A DNA stretch of 64,000 nt from Aristophania vespae (lineage in GTDB: Bacteria > Pseudomonadota > Alphaproteobacteria > Acetobacterales > Acetobacteraceae), in NCBI RefSeq assembly GCF_009906835.1, contig NZ_CP047652.1:1063001-1127000 (forward strand), read 5' to 3'. Under the pieces are notes generated by a model. It did no database searches. It had not been told where the DNA came from and worked only from the letters and a program-made list of their open reading frames with translations. The translations under genes and the position numbers were made by a program. This document shows, in pieces, positions 37,201-45,587 of this stretch. Position 1 is the stretch's first letter, and the number at the start of each line of letters is the position of its first letter.

Positions 37201-37698
37201 GCGACCTTTAAAGTGCTCCTGCAATTTTATTAATAAAGATCGAGCCTTTTCTTGCTGATCAGAAACCAAAAGCTGATTTAAAGTACCCCTGTTCCCTCCA
37301 GTGAGCAAAAACAGGCCCTGAGCATGAGAGCATAATACATCTAGCGCCACACTTGGATCAGCCGGATCTCCATTTAAAAACCCAGCAGATGAAAGGAACT
37401 GAAGATTTTCCAATCCCTCTTCAGTTTGGGCAAGAACCACCAAAGGTTCTGCTGGGGCACCGACTTTTTCACTATGTGAGGGTAGTGCCAACTGACAGCC
37501 TATAATGGGCTGTATGCCAGATTTTTTACAGGCTAATGAAAATTCCAGGGCTCCAAACAGGTTTCCGCTATCTGTCAGTGCCACAGCAGGCATATTATTT
37601 TTAGCAGCAAGGGCCACCAAATCCGTTACACGAATAGCCCCCTGACTTAAAGAATAAGCAGAATGATTCCGAAGATGTATAAAATTTGCGTGGCTCAT
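34270..37698 (-). CDS. dnaE: DNA polymerase III subunit alpha
   Basis: Catalytic subunit of the chromosomal replicase, 1142 residues, a typical DnaE1 length. The N-terminal PHP domain begins FIHLRNHSAYSLSQGAI, the polymerase active-site aspartates lie in MPDFDIDFCQDRRDE, and GPGRGSGAGSLVAY and SHAAAYALVSYQTAW are strongly conserved palm/finger motifs. An OB-fold and tau-binding region close the protein. It is the last gene of the birA-to-dnaE minus-strand run. No break is seen across nearly 3.4 kb. Confidence 0.97.
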   Translation of the reverse strand: MSHANFIHLRNHSAYSLSQGAIRVTDLVALAAKNNMPAVALTDSGNLFGALEFSLACKKSGIQPIIGCQLALPSHSEKVGAPAEPLVVLAQTEEGLENLQFLSSAGFLNGDPADPSVALDVLCSHAQGLFLLTGGNRGTLNQLLVSDQQEKARSLLIKLQEHFKGRIAVELNRLNESGESVSEPILVRLADEMGLPLVATNECFFPRPELHEAQDALLCIAQGCTMAEEDRWRVSSEAWFKSEAEMREVFSDLPDACDNTVTIAKLCAVSASTRKPLLPICPKVREGSTEEETLRAMSWEGLEKRLSVMSDGEDKRAEYEERLRTELDIIVGMGFPGYFLIVADFIQWAKSQGIPVGPGRGSGAGSLVAYALTITDIDPLPFGLLFERFLNPERVSMPDFDIDFCQDRRDEVIRYVRREYGTNQVAQIITFGKLQAKAAIRDVGRVLGLPYGMVNRVAELIPNNPAKPTPLAKAIDEEPRLQEMRDTDETIKRLMEIALQLEGLYRHASTHAAGVVIGDRELVKLVPLYQDPRSDMLVTQYNMKYVEQAGLVKFDFLGLTTLTILKRGVDFLKNLGVEVDLSRIPLNDERTFDMLARGDTAGVFQFEGAGMRDMLKQMAASRLEDLIAGVSLYRPGPMANIPEYCRRKHGAPWSPPHEEIRPILEETYGIMVYQEQVMQIAQKMAGYSLGGADLLRRAMGKKIASEMEKQRAIFREGATKRGISAEKAEEVFDIMAKFADYGFNKSHAAAYALVSYQTAWMKANHPVAFLAGCLSLAREKTEKLAALCQEAKRMNIKVLPVDINRSQADFSIERLENGELGIRYALSAIKRVGAVAMEGLVKDRGNEDFKDLTDFAERVDSKNINKIQIESLARAGAFDSLIDDRHLVFANAETIIRRAQEKARERQVGQAGLFGGQNDTTMRETLHLKPVSSWPDFERLSHEATVIGFHMSAHPLDTYQPVLRRLACNPAVQLEALAQAGTTRVKIAGCVVDKKERPTRTGKKMAWVTLTDSTGSCEVTLFSETLNTCRDLLVAGQAILVNAELRLDGDALRITAQSVMDLEKAAETEKAEVRLWFDDQALLEPLKTMLENSIGGKGRVTLLPTLQETRDVEVILPNHYKVTPRFVEKLLTLKGIKKLEHN

Positions 37699-37715
37699 AA
37701 AATCTTTATATCACG

Positions 37716-38432
37716 CTAATACCATTCGTCCGGAAGCAAATCTTTCGGGCGAGCAAATCCCACCCCAGGTTTAAGTAGAAATGTCCGATCTTCGACTGCT
37801 CTAACGCCTGGAATATCTTCGGCTAAAGCCCGCATAGCGTGCAGGTCAGTCACATCACGTGCTGCCCCTTCCCAAATGACAGTACCGTTTTCGACCTTAA
37901 AGGTAACATCTGCTGCCCATTTGGCTTTACTCAGAATGTCATGAAGTTTTTGGGTAATTTGCTCGTCATTTAGGGCTGGTTTTTTCTCAAGAAGCTTTTC
38001 ACGCAAAACATGCATGACATCACGCCCACTTAAAACACCAACTAATTTAGAGTCTTCTGTAACATATAATCTATGAATTGATTTGTGGCGCATAATTTCA
38101 ATGGCCTCATTTAGAGGCATATCAGGAGAAATGGAGATAGGATCACGCGTCATGACATCGCACACCTGACGGCCATAAAGATGAACAAAGGTGCGTGCAT
38201 TATCTTCATGAGTAAAACGCGTAAAAAAACCTTCAGGGACGGTTCCCGTATCGAGTTCAGAGCGCCATAACAAATCAGTCGAGCTCACAACTCCTGTAAG
38301 CGTACCATCCGCTCTTAATACAGGTAGAGCCCCTAAACCGTGTTCAAGCATGATCTCTATGGCATTTACCAGGGACTCTGTTGGCCCAACATGGATTGCC
38401 CCTTTGTGCATTACTGATCTGACATCACGCAT
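37716..38432 (-). CDS. CBS-domain pair with C-terminal BON domain
   Basis: This is a 238-residue protein. CBS domains lie at about residues 1-55 and 88-140 (VMHKGAIHVGPTESLVNAI, DVMTRDPISISPDMPLNEAI). A BON-like domain follows at about 150-220 (ITQKLHDILSKAKWAADVTF ... GAARDVTDLHAMRALAEDIP). CBS pairs bind adenosine ligands such as AMP, ATP or c-di-AMP. BON domains bind phospholipid or membrane partners. There is no signal peptide, so it is cytoplasmic. It sits between lolD and dnaE; its role is unknown. Confidence 0.87.
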   Translation of the reverse strand: MRDVRSVMHKGAIHVGPTESLVNAIEIMLEHGLGALPVLRADGTLTGVVSSTDLLWRSELDTGTVPEGFFTRFTHEDNARTFVHLYGRQVCDVMTRDPISISPDMPLNEAIEIMRHKSIHRLYVTEDSKLVGVLSGRDVMHVLREKLLEKKPALNDEQITQKLHDILSKAKWAADVTFKVENGTVIWEGAARDVTDLHAMRALAEDIPGVRAVEDRTFLLKPGVGFARPKDLLPDEWY

Positions 38433-38449
38433 TTAAGGAATCCCCTATC

Positions 38450-39151
38450 TCAAATTGTCGCTATTTTACCATCCTTTAACGTTACCGTACGATCCATTGC
38501 CGCGGCTAGAGATTCGTTATGCGTAGCAATCAAGGCTGCAACGCCTTCTTCTCTTACAACGCGCATCAATTCTTTAAATACAAGGCTAGCAGTATACACG
38601 TCCAAATTGCCTGTTGGCTCATCGGCTAAAAGTAAAGCAGGACGATTAGCCAAAGCCCGTGCGATAGCCGTACGCTGCTGCTCCCCTCCAGACATCCGCC
38701 CTGGTAAAGCATTTAATCTATGCTTTAACCCAAAGCGGGACAGTAAATTTTCGGCTCTTGCACGTGCTTTATTGCGGCTAACACCAGCTGCCATTTGCGG
38801 CAACATAACATTTTCGCAAGCTGTAAACTCGCCTAAAAGATGATGAAATTGATAAACAAAACCGATTTCATCACGACGCAAGGCTGTGCGGTTTTTGTCA
38901 TTAAGTTTATCGGTCAAAAAACCTTCTATGATGACACTGCCTTTTGTCGGGGCCTCCAATAACCCTGCCAAATGCAAAAGAGTTGATTTTCCTGTTCCAC
39001 TGGGGGCAACGAGGGCGACAATTTCGCCCTTTTTAATGCCAAAATTTAAGCCAGCAAGAACATTGATCGTTTCTTCCCCTGACTGAAAAGAGCGGGCAAG
39101 ATTTTTAAGTTCGAGAACATAATCTTGAGACTGGTGTGAAAAATCATTCAT
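38450..39151 (-). CDS. lolD: Lipoprotein-releasing system ATP-binding protein LolD
   Basis: ABC ATPase that powers release of outer-membrane lipoproteins to LolA. Walker [19 protein letters not shown], signature [17 protein letters not shown] and Walker [13 protein letters not shown] are intact. The frame extends to 39211, but the ATG at 39151 (MNDFSHQ), eight bases inside lolC, is the natural start and gives 233 residues. Its position right after lolC separates it from the similar MacB/FtsE ATPases. Confidence 0.94.
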   Translation of the reverse strand: MNDFSHQSQDYVLELKNLARSFQSGEETINVLAGLNFGIKKGEIVALVAPSGTGKSTLLHLAGLLEAPTKGSVIIEGFLTDKLNDKNRTALRRDEIGFVYQFHHLLGEFTACENVMLPQMAAGVSRNKARARAENLLSRFGLKHRLNALPGRMSGGEQQRTAIARALANRPALLLADEPTGNLDVYTASLVFKELMRVVREEGVAALIATHNESLAAAMDRTVTLKDGKIATI

Positions 39152-40391
39152 GACGCAACGCTTCCACAGGATCAGTTTTAGCTGCACGCCAAGAAGGATA
39201 AAGTGTCGCAAGGAGTGAAAGCACGAGGGACAGGATAATCACCTCAATCACCTGTGACCAGATTAAATGAGCTGGTAGGCGTGAAAGAAAATAAACTTCA
39301 GGATTAAACAAATTCGTCCCTGTCAACGATTCTAAAACGTGGCGGATGCGCTCAATATTGAGTGAAAAAGAAATTCCCAAAATGGCTCCGATGACCGTGC
39401 CCAAAACTCCAACAGAAGCACCGCACATCAAAAATATACGCATTACAGCGCCCCGACTAACGCCAAAAGTACGCAACACAGCAATGTCGCGTGTTTTATC
39501 TTTCACCATCATGATAAGTGAAGAAATGACATTAAACGCTGCCACCAGAATAATGAGAGTCAAAATCAGAAACATGACATTTTGCTCAACATTGACGGCA
39601 TCAAGAAAACCATTAGCGCTTTGTGTCCAGTCCAGGACACGTAATCTCGGGTCATTAAGCATATCAACGACACGGCGCGTTATCTCCTGAACATGCACAG
39701 GATCAATTGTATTTACCTGAATGAGAGATACGCTATCGCCCATTAGCAAAAATTTCTGGGAAGCTAGCAAAGGCATGATGATAATATTGCTATTATAATC
39801 ATTCCAATTGGCATCAAATATCGCTGCAACACGTACTCTGCGCACGCGGGGCATGGTCCCAAAAGGTGTTGCCTGACCGTTAGGCGATAAAATAGTGAGC
39901 GTAGACCCTACGTGAGCTCCAGAACGCTCAGCCATTGTTATCCCAATAGCAACTGCATCATCACCTTTTACATCGTCAAAACTTCCTTCAACAATGCCAC
40001 TACTTAATGCGGTCCATTTTTTTAAATCTGCAGGATCAACACCCTCTAATTCTGCACCAGTTGAATAATGTGGTGCTTCAACCAGCACTGTTCCCTGTGT
40101 CATGGGAACAGCTTGTTTCACACCAGGAACCTGACGAATAATCATTGTCGCATCACGATAATCTTTAAGCGTTTGACCATATCCATAAACGCTCAGATCA
40201 CCATGCAGACCTAATATGCGCCCCATAAGATCTGCTTTGAAGCCATTCATTACCGCCATGACGATAATTAATGTCGCAACCCCTAAGGCGATTCCAATAA
40301 GTGAAAAGAAGGCGATAATAGAAGCAAAGCGTTCCCCCTTCCTGGCACGGAGATAACGCATCGCAACGAGACGCTCAAAGCGACCAAACAT
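39144..40391 (-). CDS. lolC: Lipoprotein-releasing ABC transporter permease (LolC/LolE family)
   Basis: This is a 415-residue inner-membrane protein with the N-terminal [29 protein letters not shown] motif split by one helix. A large periplasmic domain follows, then three C-terminal helices ending [18 protein letters not shown]. Only one permease gene is present, so it probably works as a homodimer with LolD (LolFD-type), as in many alphaproteobacteria. It overlaps proS by one base (TAATG) and lolD by eight. Confidence 0.94.
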   Translation of the reverse strand: MFGRFERLVAMRYLRARKGERFASIIAFFSLIGIALGVATLIIVMAVMNGFKADLMGRILGLHGDLSVYGYGQTLKDYRDATMIIRQVPGVKQAVPMTQGTVLVEAPHYSTGAELEGVDPADLKKWTALSSGIVEGSFDDVKGDDAVAIGITMAERSGAHVGSTLTILSPNGQATPFGTMPRVRRVRVAAIFDANWNDYNSNIIIMPLLASQKFLLMGDSVSLIQVNTIDPVHVQEITRRVVDMLNDPRLRVLDWTQSANGFLDAVNVEQNVMFLILTLIILVAAFNVISSLIMMVKDKTRDIAVLRTFGVSRGAVMRIFLMCGASVGVLGTVIGAILGISFSLNIERIRHVLESLTGTNLFNPEVYFLSRLPAHLIWSQVIEVIILSLVLSLLATLYPSWRAAKTDPVEALRHE

Positions 40392-41707
40392 TATTTCAAC
40401 CCAAGTTTCGCAATAGCGTCATCAAAAGTAAGTTCTAGTCTTTCACCTGATGCACGGTTTTTAAGCTCAATAGTGCGTGTTTTAGCACCACGTGGCCCAA
40501 TGATAGCCTGCCAGGGATGTCCCATTAAATCAGCATCATTGAATTTTACGCCAGCCCTTTCAGAACGGTCATCATAAAGAATCGCATCGGGCTTTAAAGC
40601 ATAAAATTCTTCGCAAAGCTGGTCACATACTTCATCTCCAGGACGAAGATTTAACAAAGCAACCTTATAAGGCGCCACCTCTTCTGGCCATATAATGCCA
40701 GCGTCATCATGAGACGCTTCAATGATCGCCCCAACTAAACGAGAGACCCCAATCCCATAGGAACCCATATGGGGATGAAAAGCAGCTCCATCAGCACCGC
40801 TGACTTCTACGCCCATAGATTCGGTATATTTGGTACCAAAATAAAAAATATGACCAACTTCTATACCGCGTCCTTCACGACGTTTTTCATCTGGCAATTT
40901 TGCCCAGGATGCTTCATCGTGTTTTTCATCTGTTGCGGCGTAGCTATTAGCCACAAGATCTTTTAATTTATCTAAATCTTCGTCTTTTTTCGGATCAAGA
41001 GGCAAGCTATTCCAGTCTATGGAATCCCAGTCATTATTATAAAATACGCCGCTTTCTCCTGTAGGAGCGAGTACTAAGAATTCATGACTTAAATTACCAC
41101 CAATTGGCCCTGTATCGGCCGCCATTGGCACAGCTTGCACCCCTAATCTGCGGAAAATACGCAGATAAGAGAGCATCATACGATAATAGCTCTTTTCAGC
41201 ATCTTCATATGACGCATCAAAAGAGTAAGCATCCTTCATATAAAATTCACGACCGCGCATCACACCAAAGCGTGGACGAATTTCGTCTCGGAATTTCCAC
41301 TGAATATGATAGAGCATTTTTGGCAACTCACGATATGATTTTACCGTAGTGCCAAAAATATCTGTGACCATCTCTTCATTCGTTGGTCCGTATAATAACT
41401 CACGTTTATGCCTATCCTGGATGCGCAGCATCTCTGGTCCATAAGCATCATATCGCCCAGAGCGCTTCCATAATTCTGCCGACTGTAATGTAGGCATAAG
41501 AATTTCTTCAGCGCCAATGGCATTTTGCTCTTCACGCACTATCTGGGCAATATTACGCAGCACCCGAAGCCCAGCCGGCAGCCAGGCATAAATTCCGGCA
41601 GAGGTTTGGCGGATAAGACCTGCCCTTAACATCAGACGATGGGAGGCAATTTGAGCCTCGGCAGGAACTTCTTTTAACGTAGGTTGGTAAGCTTGACTTA
41701 ATCGCAT
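40391..41707 (-). CDS. proS: Proline--tRNA ligase (short form)
   Basis: Class II synthetase of 438 residues, the short alphaproteobacterial type that lacks the INS editing domain found in E. coli ProS. Motifs seen are [47 protein letters not shown] and motif 3 [14 protein letters not shown]. Without INS it cannot clear Ala-tRNA-Pro itself, so a free-standing editing factor would be expected elsewhere. It is located between rnj and lolC, as in many relatives. Confidence 0.95.
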   Translation of the reverse strand: MRLSQAYQPTLKEVPAEAQIASHRLMLRAGLIRQTSAGIYAWLPAGLRVLRNIAQIVREEQNAIGAEEILMPTLQSAELWKRSGRYDAYGPEMLRIQDRHKRELLYGPTNEEMVTDIFGTTVKSYRELPKMLYHIQWKFRDEIRPRFGVMRGREFYMKDAYSFDASYEDAEKSYYRMMLSYLRIFRRLGVQAVPMAADTGPIGGNLSHEFLVLAPTGESGVFYNNDWDSIDWNSLPLDPKKDEDLDKLKDLVANSYAATDEKHDEASWAKLPDEKRREGRGIEVGHIFYFGTKYTESMGVEVSGADGAAFHPHMGSYGIGVSRLVGAIIEASHDDAGIIWPEEVAPYKVALLNLRPGDEVCDQLCEEFYALKPDAILYDDRSERAGVKFNDADLMGHPWQAIIGPRGAKTRTIELKNRASGERLELTFDDAIAKLGLK

Positions 41708-41719
41708 AAAAAGCGGTCC

Positions 41720-43378
41720 TTAAACACGCAGAAGGTGAACATCAACTTGGGGCCGCTTTTGCAGCTTACGGCCTAAGGCATGACGTAAAGCCGTGCGAGC
41801 TGCGTCTTGAAAAGCATAGTCATCATGCCTGAGCTCATCCGGAATTTCATCAATAGCCTGGGCAAATTCATCTCTAATGCGCACATTTATAGGATCCTGG
41901 TCATCTAATAAACCTGGAGCACTAATACGCGGCTCACCTATGACGTAACCTTCTTCGTCAACTGCAAAACTAGCGATAACCATACCGTTAAAGAGCATGC
42001 GCCGCCGTGCCGCAAGCACACCCCCAGATAAAGGTAATAACCGGCCTGCATCTACGGCCCAACGTCCTGTGGGAGCAGTATCAACAACCTCGACCTTATC
42101 AGGGCTCAGATTAAGAATATCGCCATCTTCCAGCAAAACAACTTCAGATCCTGCCTCATGTGCCAAAGCAGCATGAGCCGTCATATGACGCCATTCACCA
42201 TGTGTTGGAATACTATAACGTGGCTTTACCAGGCTATAAAGGTAACGGATATCTTCGCTCGTTGCGTGACCTGATGTGTGGACAAAAGCATCTTTATCAG
42301 TAATGACGCAAACCCCACGACGTGTAAGATTATCTTGCACATTGACTACAGCATGCTCGTTGCCTGGGATAACACGAGAGCTATAAATAACCGTATCCCC
42401 CTCACCCAGAGAAATAGTTTGATGAACATCGGCTGCAATGCGAGAGAGAGCTGAGCGAGGTTCACCCTGACTTCCCGTTACGATCATTAAAAGATTATCG
42501 TCTGAGACATCTTGTGCATCATGCTCAGTAAGGAAGTAAGGCACATCGGTTAAATAACCACATTCACGCGCCGCAATTTCAAGATTTTTGAGTGAACGCC
42601 CTACAATCATAACCTGGCGTCCTGCTGCCTTGGCTGCTAGGGCGATTGTCTCAATACGTGCAACGTTACTGGCAAAACACGTTACTGCAACGCGCCCCTT
42701 TAGACCGGCAATAAGCTTAAATAAGCTATCACGCACCTCTGATTCTGATCGTGAAGGACCTTCTTTCAAGGCATTTGTGCTATCGCCAATTAGCGCCAAA
42801 ACACCTTTTTTACCCAGTTCTTTCAGAGCCTCTAAATCAGTTACTGGGCCGATAAGAGGGTTAGGATCGAGCTTCCAGTCTCCAGTATGTAAAATAAGAC
42901 CAAAAGGCGTATGGAGCGCGAGGGCCTGCGCCTCAACAACAGAGTGGGTTACAGGTATGAACTGTAGATCAAACGGTCCCACACTGAAAAAAGAAGCAGG
43001 TCGAATTACGTGAATCGTAACACGATTACTTAAGCGTGCTTCTCCAAGTTTCCGACGCAGCACAGCAGCGGCAAAAGGCGTTGCATAAATCGGGCACTTT
43101 AATCGTGTCCATAAATACGCAACAGCACCTAAGTGATCTTCATGAGCGTGCGTTATAACAAGCCCACATAATTTGTGAGCATGTTCCTCTATATAAGTAG
43201 GGTCCGCAATTAAAATATCTGCTTCTGGTGTATCATTTCCTGAAAAACCAATACCGCAATCAACCGCTAACCAATGCTCCTCACCCTCAAGCCGCATACG
43301 ATAGAGATTAAAATTCATCCCTATTTCGCCCGTTCCACCCAAAGGCAGAAAGGCTAGACTATCTTTCATTTCTGTCAT
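41720..43378 (-). CDS. rnj: Ribonuclease J
   Basis: MBL/beta-CASP nuclease with 5'-3' exo- and endonuclease activity in RNA decay and rRNA maturation. In the 552 residues, GGTGEIGMNFNLY opens the MBL fold, THAHEDHLGAVAYL holds the zinc ligands, and GDSTNALKEGPSRSESEV and the TSGHATSEDI beta-CASP motif follow. A C-terminal domain of about 100 residues completes it. It lies between coaX and proS in conserved order. A G5 run near the C-terminal third is in frame. Confidence 0.95.
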   Translation of the reverse strand: MTEMKDSLAFLPLGGTGEIGMNFNLYRMRLEGEEHWLAVDCGIGFSGNDTPEADILIADPTYIEEHAHKLCGLVITHAHEDHLGAVAYLWTRLKCPIYATPFAAAVLRRKLGEARLSNRVTIHVIRPASFFSVGPFDLQFIPVTHSVVEAQALALHTPFGLILHTGDWKLDPNPLIGPVTDLEALKELGKKGVLALIGDSTNALKEGPSRSESEVRDSLFKLIAGLKGRVAVTCFASNVARIETIALAAKAAGRQVMIVGRSLKNLEIAARECGYLTDVPYFLTEHDAQDVSDDNLLMIVTGSQGEPRSALSRIAADVHQTISLGEGDTVIYSSRVIPGNEHAVVNVQDNLTRRGVCVITDKDAFVHTSGHATSEDIRYLYSLVKPRYSIPTHGEWRHMTAHAALAHEAGSEVVLLEDGDILNLSPDKVEVVDTAPTGRWAVDAGRLLPLSGGVLAARRRMLFNGMVIASFAVDEEGYVIGEPRISAPGLLDDQDPINVRIRDEFAQAIDEIPDELRHDDYAFQDAARTALRHALGRKLQKRPQVDVHLLRV

Positions 43379-43404
43379 TTTTAAACCTTCATATTATTAA
43401 AAAG

Positions 43405-44225
43405 TCATTTTTCTAAGCTGCCCGGAAATAATATGGTTTCCGAAGAATTCTGTGAGAGTTGCGGCCTGTTTCTATCCGCTAAAATTCGTAAACCTTCTAA
43501 GGTTAGCTCAGGTGCTATATGGTCAAAACGCTTTGTACCTTCTGAAAAAAGCTCTGCTAATCCACCTGTGGCAATAACCTTAACGGCACAATTCATTTCA
43601 AATTCGATACGACTAAGAATATTTTCTACGAGCCCGATATATCCCCAATAAAGGCCCGAGCGCATGGCTGTATTAGTGTTGCGTCCGATTGCTTCACTGG
43701 GGCGCCCTATACTTACACGCGGTAAGCGTGCCGCAGCCCTATGAAGCGCATCCATAGAGAGATTGACACCTGGTGCAATCGCTCCACCGCAATAATTACC
43801 CTCTTGGTCAACAACGTCAAAGGTTGTTGCGGTCCCAAAATCAACGACGATAAGGGGCCGCCATAAATATGATGAGCCGCCAGCCCGTTTAAACGCCGGT
43901 CTGCGCCCAGTTCTTCAGGATTATCGATGAGAGCGTCCAGACCCCAGCATAAGTCGTTATTGGCTATTAATGGCTCTATCTTAAACCATTCGCGGCATAA
44001 ACGCCTTAAATCATATAAAGTTGCAGGAACAACTGTTCCGATGATGGCTCTTTTAATTTGGGTTGTATCTATGTTTTTTCGCTCCATTAACCCAAAAAGC
44101 CAAACGGCATATTCATCGGAAGTGCGACGATCTTCAGTTGATATGCGCCAGCGCCCTACCCATGACCTACCGTCATGAAGAGCAAAAACCACATTGGTAT
44201 TGCCCGCATCAATGACGAGAAGCAC
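43405..44225 (-). pseudogene. coaX: Type III pantothenate kinase, split by a one-base deletion in a C run
   Basis: First enzyme of coenzyme A synthesis. The GTG start at 44225 gives MLLVIDAGNTNVVFALHDG (phosphate loop), and the frame is normal to [17 protein letters not shown]. At the G4 run on the plus strand (43854-43857; CCCC in the coding strand) it shifts into nonsense. The -1 frame there reads [32 protein letters not shown] and [17 protein letters not shown], the missing part of CoaX, down to 43405. One extra C gives 273 residues, a normal length. If CoaX is the only pantothenate kinase the gene must work, so a consensus error is likely. Confidence 0.88.
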
Positions 44226-44235
44226 CCTCTATCCT

Positions 44236-44970
44236 TTACAAACAAAATACATCACCAGTTGCGACAGGAATGATATACCCATCCTCTTGTTGCAAGAGTA
44301 ACCGACCATGAGAATCAATACCGTTAAAAAAACCACTTAAAATATCATTAGATCTGCTAACTCTAATCCTAGAACCAACAGGATGTGCGTAACTTAACCA
44401 GGATCTATAGATAACGTCATTTCCCTCATCTTGCCAACGCTTAAGCCACTTCGTAACAGATTTTATGATAAGCTTGGCAAAGGTAACGTTATATGGCGGT
44501 GGAACAATTTCCGAAAATGACGCTGTAGCACGGTCAGATAATTGTGGTGCCGAAACCAAATTAACCCCGATTCCGACATTAACCCAACGACCTCTTTCAT
44601 TATAACCTGATTCGATAAGTATGCCCGACAGCTTACGACCATTTAAAAGTAAATCATTTGGCCATTTCAACTGAAACTGGCTTGCAATTTTATGTGAAAT
44701 AGGAGCGCTTTCTATACATGCATCATAGAGAGCTAATGCCGCTATAAATGGAAGAACGGAAAGAAGTTTTCCTTCTTCATCTTCATATAATAAGAAAGTA
44801 AGAGCAAGATTGCCGCGGTCACTAGACCATTTACGCCCTCGGGTACCACGGGCTGCGCTTTGCTCATGCGCTATAACGACCAGACCAGCTTTTTCATTTA
44901 AAGACGCTCTTTTACGACAAAAATCCAGCGTCGACGTAAGAGTGTCGTAAATTTCAAAGCGCCAGGTCAT
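44236..44970 (-). CDS. birA: Biotin--[acetyl-CoA-carboxylase] ligase
   Basis: Attaches biotin to AccB and other biotin carriers. In the 244 residues, the biotinyl-AMP loop is RGTRGRKWSSDRGN, followed by FQLKWPNDLLLNGRKLSGILIES and VNVGIGVNL. There is no N-terminal HTH, so it is an enzyme only and not the repressor form. The C-terminal SH3-like cap (VGSRIRVSRSNDILSGFFNGID) is present. It follows tRNA-Val by only 28 bases and leads into coaX. Confidence 0.94.
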   Translation of the reverse strand: MTWRFEIYDTLTSTLDFCRKRASLNEKAGLVVIAHEQSAARGTRGRKWSSDRGNLALTFLLYEDEEGKLLSVLPFIAALALYDACIESAPISHKIASQFQLKWPNDLLLNGRKLSGILIESGYNERGRWVNVGIGVNLVSAPQLSDRATASFSEIVPPPYNVTFAKLIIKSVTKWLKRWQDEGNDVIYRSWLSYAHPVGSRIRVSRSNDILSGFFNGIDSHGRLLLQQEDGYIIPVATGDVFCL

Positions 44971-44998
44971 AAGGCCTCGACGATAATAATTTGTCAGA

Positions 44999-45073
44999 TG
45001 GTGGGCAATGACGGGATCGAACCGCCGACCATCTCGGTGTAAACGAGACGCTCTACCTCTGAGCTAATTGCCC
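44999..45073 (-). tRNA. tRNA-Val (anticodon TAC)
   Basis: This is a 75-base tRNA on the minus strand: acceptor GGGCAAT/ATTGCCC, D-arm GCTC/GAGC, anticodon stem TCTCG/CGAGA around TTTACAC (anticodon TAC), T-arm GCGGTTCGATCCCGT, discriminator A, encoded CCA. A promoter lies directly upstream. Confidence 0.95.
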
Positions 45074-45080
45074 GAAGCAG

Positions 45081-45109
45081 GGTATACGCTAAAACGTTCC
45101 CCTACGCAA
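45081..45109 (-). promoter_or_regulatory. Promoter of tRNA-Val
   Basis: On the minus strand TTGCGT (45109-45104), a 17-base spacer and TATACC (45086-45081) form a sigma-70 type promoter. Transcription would begin at or within a base or two of the tRNA 5' end, leaving almost no leader. Confidence 0.5.
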
Positions 45110-45110
45110 C

Positions 45111-45148
45111 CAGGCTGCAACATTATTTTTTAATAAATTTGCAGCCTG
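45111..45148. terminator. Long hairpin between hup and tRNA-Val, probable terminator
   Basis: CAGGCTGCAA (45111-45120) pairs perfectly with TTGCAGCCTG (45139-45148). The 18-base AT-rich loop can pair further (TTATT/AATAA). It lies ten bases after the hup stop. There is no long T-run after the stem on the minus strand, so termination is inferred from position. Confidence 0.55.
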
Positions 45149-45157
45149 ATCCATAAA

Positions 45158-45445
45158 TTAGCGGCTTACCGCTTCTTTTAAGCCTTTACCGGGCTTAAAG
45201 CGAACAGATGTAGAAGCTGGAATATCAATTTCTTCACCTGTGCGTGGGTTGCGACCCTTTGCAGCTTTACGTGTTGCTGTGACAAAGCTACCGAAACCGA
45301 CAAGACGAACTTCTTGCTTACGGGCAAGGGTTTTTTCGATGGTTGTAAATACAGCATCGATCACTTCGCCTGTTTTTGCTTTCGGCAGATCAACAACTTC
45401 CGCAACAGCAGCAATCAGTTCCTGCTTATTTAATGGTTTTTCCAT
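45158..45445 (-). CDS. hup: DNA-binding protein HU
   Basis: This is a 95-residue histone-like protein: LNKQELIAAVAEVVDLPKAKTGEVI, GFGSFVTATRKAAKGRNPRTGEEI (the DNA-intercalating arm) and FKPGKGLKEAV. The frame extends to 45505, but the ATG at 45445 behind AGAAAGG is the real start. It follows lon and precedes tRNA-Val, a common alphaproteobacterial order. It compacts DNA as a homo- or heterodimer. Confidence 0.95.
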   Translation of the reverse strand: MEKPLNKQELIAAVAEVVDLPKAKTGEVIDAVFTTIEKTLARKQEVRLVGFGSFVTATRKAAKGRNPRTGEEIDIPASTSVRFKPGKGLKEAVSR

Positions 45446-45587
45446 GGTAAACCTTTCTAGTGTTATTATGATGGTCCGCCCTTTAATAAACAATAAGCGA
45501 ACCATCTTCGGAAATTAGTGTCAACGCGTGCACTATGAAGCGGTTTTTTTTTCGCGTCAACCGGTAGAATCGCACAGATTAACTAAC

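Noticed and set aside
42588-43013. Plus-strand open frame opposite rnj
   Set aside because: Antisense to a conserved part of rnj with no ribosome site or recognisable motif.
45540-45575. T9 run and nearby TTGACA upstream of hup as a promoter/terminator pair
   Set aside because: The TTGACA on the minus strand has no acceptable -10 at 16-18 bases, and the T-run has no stem before it.
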